Origin: Larimichthys crocea | Lineage: Eukaryota > Chordata > Actinopteri > Sciaenidae | Length of the DNA stretch: 64,000 bases | Assembly: GCF_000972845.2 (NCBI RefSeq) | Contig: NC_040012.1 | Span: 7,782,097-7,846,096, forward strand | Direction: 5' to 3' | In this document: piece by piece, positions 59,401-64,000 of the stretch | How positions within the stretch are numbered: position 1 is the first letter of the stretch | Layout: each line of letters begins with the position of its first letter | The notes under the pieces: generated by a model | Database searches by the model: none | Told to the model about the DNA's origin: nothing | Seen by the model: only the letters and a program-made list of their open reading frames with translations | Made by a program: the position numbers and the translations under genes

Positions 59401-62400
59401 AAGCTAAATCTGGCCTCGGTGGCATATTCACCTGAACTGTAAGAGCTTGCTGAGCTGTCCAACAGCACTGCTTATCTAAATCCTGATTACGCGGAGGGGC
59501 TCATTAATACAGGCTCCCAGTGTTCACAAGGGTCACCAGTTTATTGAGCACAACCTGATGCAATCCGTTACAATAGCCCTGTAATAAATCCGATCCTTGC
59601 AGAGCTTATGACGCCCAGTTTTGTTGTGGATGGTGTTGATTCAGCGCTGTAGTAGTTTCTGATGTCGAGTTAACGAACTTGTATCTCCTGTATGACTGAG
59701 TGGGCTGACAAAACATTTAAAAAAAAACAGTCGATACTTGAGTCATAACGAGAGCCGTGTTGAAGTCTCGAGCTACTGTGTGAGCGCACAACAATGTTTT
59801 GATGCTGCACTGTAAACTGGCAGTTTGAGCGAACAACTAGTAAACACCCACATCATTCAAGCTGCATCTGTCAGAGCTCCTCTCTAACCTTGAAATGGTT
59901 TCGCATTAGCCGTACTTGGTATTCACGGCGGGGCGCTCGGGCCTGATGTGGGCGGTATAGATGATGTTTGCCGCTCGGATGCAAAATACAGTGCAAAAGG
60001 CACCGACCGGCTGCGGTTCTCGTGCTCCGCGACAATCAGATGCAGGCAAATAATTCACGCAGGGAGATGATTCACGGAACATTTACATACTATGCAATGT
60101 GACTTTGGATCACGCTGAAGAATGTCAATAAATTTAAAAACTACTTTGACCTGAGCAGATGTGTGTGACGTAACTGTGACACGTGCTGCTGCATCTTTCT
60201 TTACCTGTCATCGCACCATGTTTTCATATTTATGTTTTGCAGCAGCATGTTTGTCGGAGCGGTTTGGAACAGTTTTTATTATCAAATAACAAGCTTCATT
60301 GTGTGCCATCAGTCTGTGAGTCTTTATTTGATTTTTTAAAATTTGATTTCCAGTTGTAACACAGTTCATGTGGCTGCAAGGAAGAAACTCCTCCTCCTCC
60401 TCCTTCCTCCTCCTCCTCCTGACTTCACTGACCTGGAAGTGTCTCGACCTCTCAAACACCTGGAGTTTGCTTGGATGAAACCACTGATAATTTATTGAGT
60501 GTGGAGAGTAAACAAGAGATTGCACATTAAAAAAGGGGGAGAAGAAAAACTTAGGAAGTTTTCTTTTAGATTTGTGCACCTGGGTCAGGGTGCGTCGGAC
60601 AGTTTTTCCACTGAAACAGCACTTTCTACTTATTTGACGTTACAGCTGTGGATTGTTTCCAAAGTTTTTTAAAACCAGAAATTAACAGCACTCTGGAAAT
60701 ATTCAAAGTTGACCATTCGACACAGATCCAGCAACAGGTTATGATTAAGATGATGTGGAAATAAGCTGCTTTGCTGGGTTTTAAAAAAAAAATGTGCAGC
60801 AGCACCTCTTACCACTTTATCGTTTTCAGAAGGCAGCTCGAAGACACATCTCAGCTTGGAATCCATGAGATCATCGGGTTTTGCATCTTTCCACTGGTGG
60901 AGATGAAAAATGGGCATGTTATTCATCAAGTCAAACTGCTAGCAGCTGGATCCTATCCACACACACATACACACACACTCTTCAACCTCCTTCATTCTAT
61001 TCACATATAAGGCAGCCTCAAGTCTGTGGATATTACACCAACATAAAACATGCACGGCTTCTTACGCCACAAACTGTATTTAGACAAATTTACATAAAGC
61101 CGGCTCCTTAACTTTCAGACATTTGTTTTGTGATTTTATAAACTGAAATAACAAAGATATTTGTAATTAAAAAGTGCTCATAAAGTTCAGAAACACTTCG
61201 GTAATGTCGTGGGATGAGTTCATGTGGTAAAAAAAAACAAAATTTTTATCAGATTCCAGTTTACAAAACTAGTCGGACCTTTGTTCCCCTTCACTTCCTG
61301 GATGTCTCTCTTCATTCAAGACAAGCCAGTTCATGAACAGATGTGTGCATGTTTCACTGAGCAAGCCTTTGCTGCCCTCTGGTGGAAAACTGCAGAATAA
61401 AACCTCAACATGTTTGATCAGGTTGATGACTTAACTTTTTTTTAATTAAGAAGAAATCAGTGGTGTTTTACTAAACATTAAAAAAATAATGATGGTAGGT
61501 TTTCAAAGAGTCCTGCAGACTACCTTAAGAGTGAATATCCTTTAATCTGAGGTGATATAATGTGCACACAGGGCTTTAAATTAAAACATTTTAAATGTAA
61601 TTAATCTGTAAAGTATATTAAAAAAAGTATAAATAGAAGTCAACAGGTTATTTGTGAAGCATAACAAGCTGTTCACGGTAAACTGTGGCGACTTCTAGCA
61701 GAAAAAAAATATCTCTTGAGGACTTAACTGCTCTTAAATCAAAGAGGTTTTTGTTTGGTTTGTCAACGTTGTAACTGGTTCGGGTTGTTTATTTTGGTGC
61801 GGCGAGCTCAATTATACAGCAAACGCTGCGGGGATGCAAAGATAATCCAAAAGAAAACGGGTGTATGGGAGCGTTTGTCATGCATCATGTTTTTTCAACT
61901 GATGTTGTGACTCAACAATTAACTCCTATGTGTGTAAATGTGTGTTTTGATTTTAAAATCTTACTTACCAATGAATCCATGTCAGAAACATTTGGCGGGG
62001 CAAAAATCGTCTGCACCATGAATTTGTGTTTACTTTTCTCGTTGGGGTCATAGTCAAAGGGCTGTAGCATGACTGTGAAAGAAAGAGAGAACAATGTTAG
62101 AACATCTTTCACCTGGAAAATGATTCAGCATAATAAAACAGGCATGCCCAAAGACGACACGCTCTCCTGAAGACATCATTTACATAAATATAACAGTCAA
62201 GTTAGTACGTCTGGCAGACTGTAAAGCTTGAAGGCAGATCCCTGGCATGTTGTTTTTTTTTCATTGGTTAATTGCACCATCTCGAGATGTTGCTGAGCTT
62301 CAATGTCATTGTCCACTTAAAGAAATACTCCAGCCAAATTTTGATCCAAATAGTTTCAAACAATCTCTGCTATGTGGTCGCTAATCAGCAGCAGCAACCT

Positions 62401-63795
62401 CGCAGATAACTGCAGTCAGCTCGAGTTAATGTCACCTACAGTGTGCAGCAACTAAAAAGCAATGAATGAAAGCAGCATTTAGTCGTATTCTGATAGAAAA
62501 AAAAAGTGAGTTATAGTGAGCAGACAGACGGAGGAGAAGAGGTTTGAGGAGTTTCTCTGGACGTTGAAGCACGCTGCAGCTGATGTGAGCTGAAGTGGTC
62601 CACAGTCGCTGCAGGACACCGGACATTTAACAGTCTCCGTTTTAAAACAAAACAACTTTAATTTCGTAACCTGAAACGTTGCCACAAACACTCTGGCCAA
62701 GGCACCCGTCCTTAATAAGACCGCATTATGAAACAACCAACCTACTTACAATGGCCACATTGAGGATAATTTGTCCCTAAAAACCAGAAAGGAAACCTAA
62801 TTTTGCCATCAGCTCCAACTGAGATGTTTACGGCGGACGCTTTCATCAATGTTCCACTTATATTCCTGTTTTCATGCTGCAGTTCAAGCTTCGAATAGCT
62901 TTTGCACTGAGACGGATTCAAGCGGTTTCTTTGCAGGGTCGACACAACAAAGTGACAGTCGGCTGAAGGACGTCGTAAGCTGTAGTTTGTGTCCTGCCGT
63001 GTTGACTCAAGTCAACTCTTATCGGCTGAATCGACACGCTGACGTTTGGATTCAGGTATTCACATCACCGAAGGAGGAACGCCTAACAGGATTATTTATT
63101 ATTATTATTGACTGTTGTTGGATCCTGAACAGAACCAGCTCAAGAACCAGAACTACTCGCATGGAAAAAGGTTAAATCAGGTTCCTGATCCGCACTTCTC
63201 ATCCTGATTGTTCTTGTTTGGAGTCAATGATTGTTGGTTTCTTTTATTGTTTTTGAACCATTTGTTTTACCTCCACTCATCATCTCCTTGTCATAATTTA
63301 GCTTGTAACAGATCTGCATGGACATGGCGGCACTATGGAGCAGGATGATACTGAAACAAGATATTACAGGATCGTGTAGTATTTTAATTCAAATTCTTAT
63401 TGATGTTAATATTAAATGTTTATAAAGGAGGTTCCTCCAAGTACCACTCAAGAGAGCTCACCACATGGGCTACGAGACTGAAGTCAGTCAGAACTTGTTT
63501 GAGTAGAAACTGCTTCCACGTGTCACTGTTTGGAGTTTCAACATCATCTTCATCTTGACCTAGTTTCCCTCTTGCTCTCTAAATTAGCAAAAACATTTTG
63601 TGGACTGAGGTCAAGTCTGTTCGCTGAACTTTAAAAACTCACCAGAGATAATGACAGTCGCTCCAGCTTCGATGACGCCGCTGTTTGGTCGTACACAGTA
63701 CCGGCGCGGCGCGGTTGTCTTCACTTTGAAACACACTCTTCTGTCAGAGGGGTTCTTCAGTTTGAGGTTGGTGGTGACTACACCTGTGAAAGGAC
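56332..63795 (-). CDS. vapa: VAMP-associated protein (VAPA type), exons 2-6; 5' end beyond the window
   Basis: Exons 63795-63643, 62072-61969, 60893-60813, 58106-57927 and 56493-56332 join in phase; all introns are GT/AG. The lengths 153, 104 and 81 nt of exons 2-4 equal those known for human VAPB. The product covers residue 20 to the stop: an MSP domain (to about 125), a linker, a coiled coil (about 165-205) and a C-terminal ER anchor with a GxxxG motif. VAPs bind FFAT motifs of lipid-transfer and tether proteins at ER contact sites; the FFAT-binding residues K87 and M89 (HKFMVQ) and P56 (RPNSG, the ALS8 position in VAPB) are present. The tail [17 protein letters not shown] and the string QTIFAPPN match VAPA better than VAPB from memory. 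Only exon 1 (about 19 codons) is missing. Confidence 0.95.
56494..57926 (-). other. vapa: vapa intron 5
   Basis: A GT/AG intron of 1.4 kb without recognised features. Confidence 0.85.
57927..58106 (-). CDS. vapa: vapa exon 5 (linker and coiled coil)
   Basis: The exon is sixty codons in phase 0. The acceptor CGAGCAG precedes 58106 and the donor GTTAGA (non-ideal but GT) follows 57927. It encodes [13 protein letters not shown], a Ser/Thr/Ala-rich linker and a heptad-type segment, [20 protein letters not shown], followed by EENRQLK. The coiled coil supports dimerisation in this family. Confidence 0.92.
58872..59226. mobile_element. hAT-like non-autonomous element (~355 bp)
   Basis: The left end CAGCGGTCCCCAAACACCAG plus GCCGTGGGTC faces a degraded right end ACCGGTCCATGGCGCAAAAA CAGTTGGTTGTTGGCACTG. 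The CAGCGGTCCCCAA terminus and the ACCGGTCCRTGGCGCAAAAA string are typical of a fish hAT family (from memory). No intact target duplication is visible. Confidence 0.6.
59227..59316 (+). mobile_element. LINE/SINE 3' tail
   Basis: TGTAAAGCACTTTGTAAAAA, GGTGCTATATAAATAAAAGT and (TTA)n form the common 3' end of fish L2-like elements. It abuts the hAT-like element. Confidence 0.6.
60388..60420. repeat. (CTC)n tract
   Basis: Near-perfect CTC/CCT trinucleotide tract, inside vapa intron 4. Confidence 0.9.
60813..60893 (-). CDS. vapa: vapa exon 4 (end of MSP domain)
   Basis: The 27 codons read [20 protein letters not shown] followed by PSENDKV. The acceptor CCACCAG precedes 60893 and the donor GTAAGA follows 60813. 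I placed the 3' boundary after GTG and not before it, because the joined reading ENDKV-NDVE then matches the VAPA pattern ENDKLNDME and the donor is stronger. Confidence 0.94.
60894..61968 (-). other. vapa: vapa intron 3
   Basis: A GT/AG intron of 1.1 kb; nothing else recognised. Confidence 0.85.
61969..62072 (-). CDS. vapa: vapa exon 3 (MSP domain, FFAT-binding part)
   Basis: The acceptor TCTTTCACAG precedes 62072 and the donor GTAAGTAAG follows 61969. The exon encodes the end of V71, then [27 protein letters not shown] and VSDMDSL. The KFM triplet holds the basic and hydrophobic residues (K87, M89) that contact FFAT peptides in known VAP structures. Confidence 0.96.
62073..63642 (-). other. 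vapa: vapa intron 2
   Basis: A GT/AG intron of 1.6 kb. The open frame at 62849-63175 lies in it and has no recognisable domain. Confidence 0.85.
63643..63795 (-). CDS. vapa: vapa exon 2 (MSP domain, first part)
   Basis: The acceptor CACCATCAG precedes 63795 on the - strand and the donor GTGAGT follows 63643. The exon encodes residues 20-70 plus one base: [31 protein letters not shown] and [13 protein letters not shown]. The phase (1/1) equals that of the human genes. The residue after PFT is Gly (GGT), where mammalian VAPA and VAPB have Asp. Confidence 0.95.
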
Positions 63796-64000
63796 CTGAT
63801 GGTGGACACAGAACAAAAAAAACAAAAAACAAAAGTGCATTATTATTTTTGTACTTTGGAGTACACTCTTCTCCTGTCAGCACACCATCATGACATGAGC
63901 GCAAATGGAAAATGAAAGCAACAAAAATAATCTTATCGTCACACTTCTCTACAAAGAAGAGGGTAAACACCATATATTGGATGTTTACGCGACGGACAGA
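63796..64000 (-). other. vapa: Start of vapa intron 1 (continues past the window)
   Basis: There is no exon 1 sequence (LKFK-type end with a GT donor) before the edge, so the first exon and promoter lie to the right of this window. Confidence 0.8.

Larger units (their letters stand above)
58107..60812 (-). other. vapa: vapa intron 4
   Basis: A 2.7-kb GT/AG intron holding a hAT-like MITE, a LINE 3' tail, a CpG-richer block (59880-60130) and a CTC-rich tract (60388-60420). Confidence 0.85.

Noticed and set aside
60208..60579. 123-codon frame on the - strand
   Set aside because: Lies in vapa intron 4 across a CTC tract that produces an EEE/RRR run; no domain.

Overview
This is a window of vertebrate nuclear DNA, almost certainly from a ray-finned (percomorph-type) fish. 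The evidence is split genes with GT/AG introns, one RNA-only dispersed repeat load typical of spiny-rayed fishes, CA/TG microsatellites, a short run of N (5655-5664), and exons whose products read as fish-like versions of vertebrate proteins. Prokaryotic features such as operons, CRISPR arrays and attachment sites are absent.

Only two protein-coding genes can be supported. The first, on the + strand, is a complete APCDD1-family gene. It has five coding exons between 32141 and 50296 that join without a frame break into 507 residues. It encodes a secretory or cell-surface Wnt inhibitor with two APCDD1 domains. The second, on the - strand, is a VAP gene best called vapa. Five exons (2 to 6) lie between 63795 and 56332, and the first coding exon is beyond the right edge. 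It encodes the ER tail-anchored receptor that binds FFAT motifs at membrane contact sites. The two genes converge tail to tail, with about 6 kb between their stop codons. The proteins work in different processes, so the pairing is a conserved linkage and not a functional unit.

Layout: 1-31.3 kb is a gene-free flank made of diverged mobile elements, simple repeats and unassigned sequence. It includes a five-copy local repeat at 4.7-6 kb, a 0.8-kb element with inverted termini at 17.5-18.3 kb, several copies of a roughly 530-bp dispersed family, and an inverted pair of that family just upstream of apcdd1. 31.3-32.1 kb is the probable apcdd1 promoter region. 32.1-50.3 kb is apcdd1, with large introns 1 (6.5 kb) and 3 (8.2 kb) containing further repeats. 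50.3-56.3 kb holds both 3' ends, a palindromic repeat and a decayed LINE. 56.3-64 kb is vapa.

Most of the window is non-coding. The short ATG-to-stop stretches outside these exons show no recognisable domain and usually lie inside repeats or introns. I ran no database search; family calls rest on remembered protein and repeat families and are marked as such.
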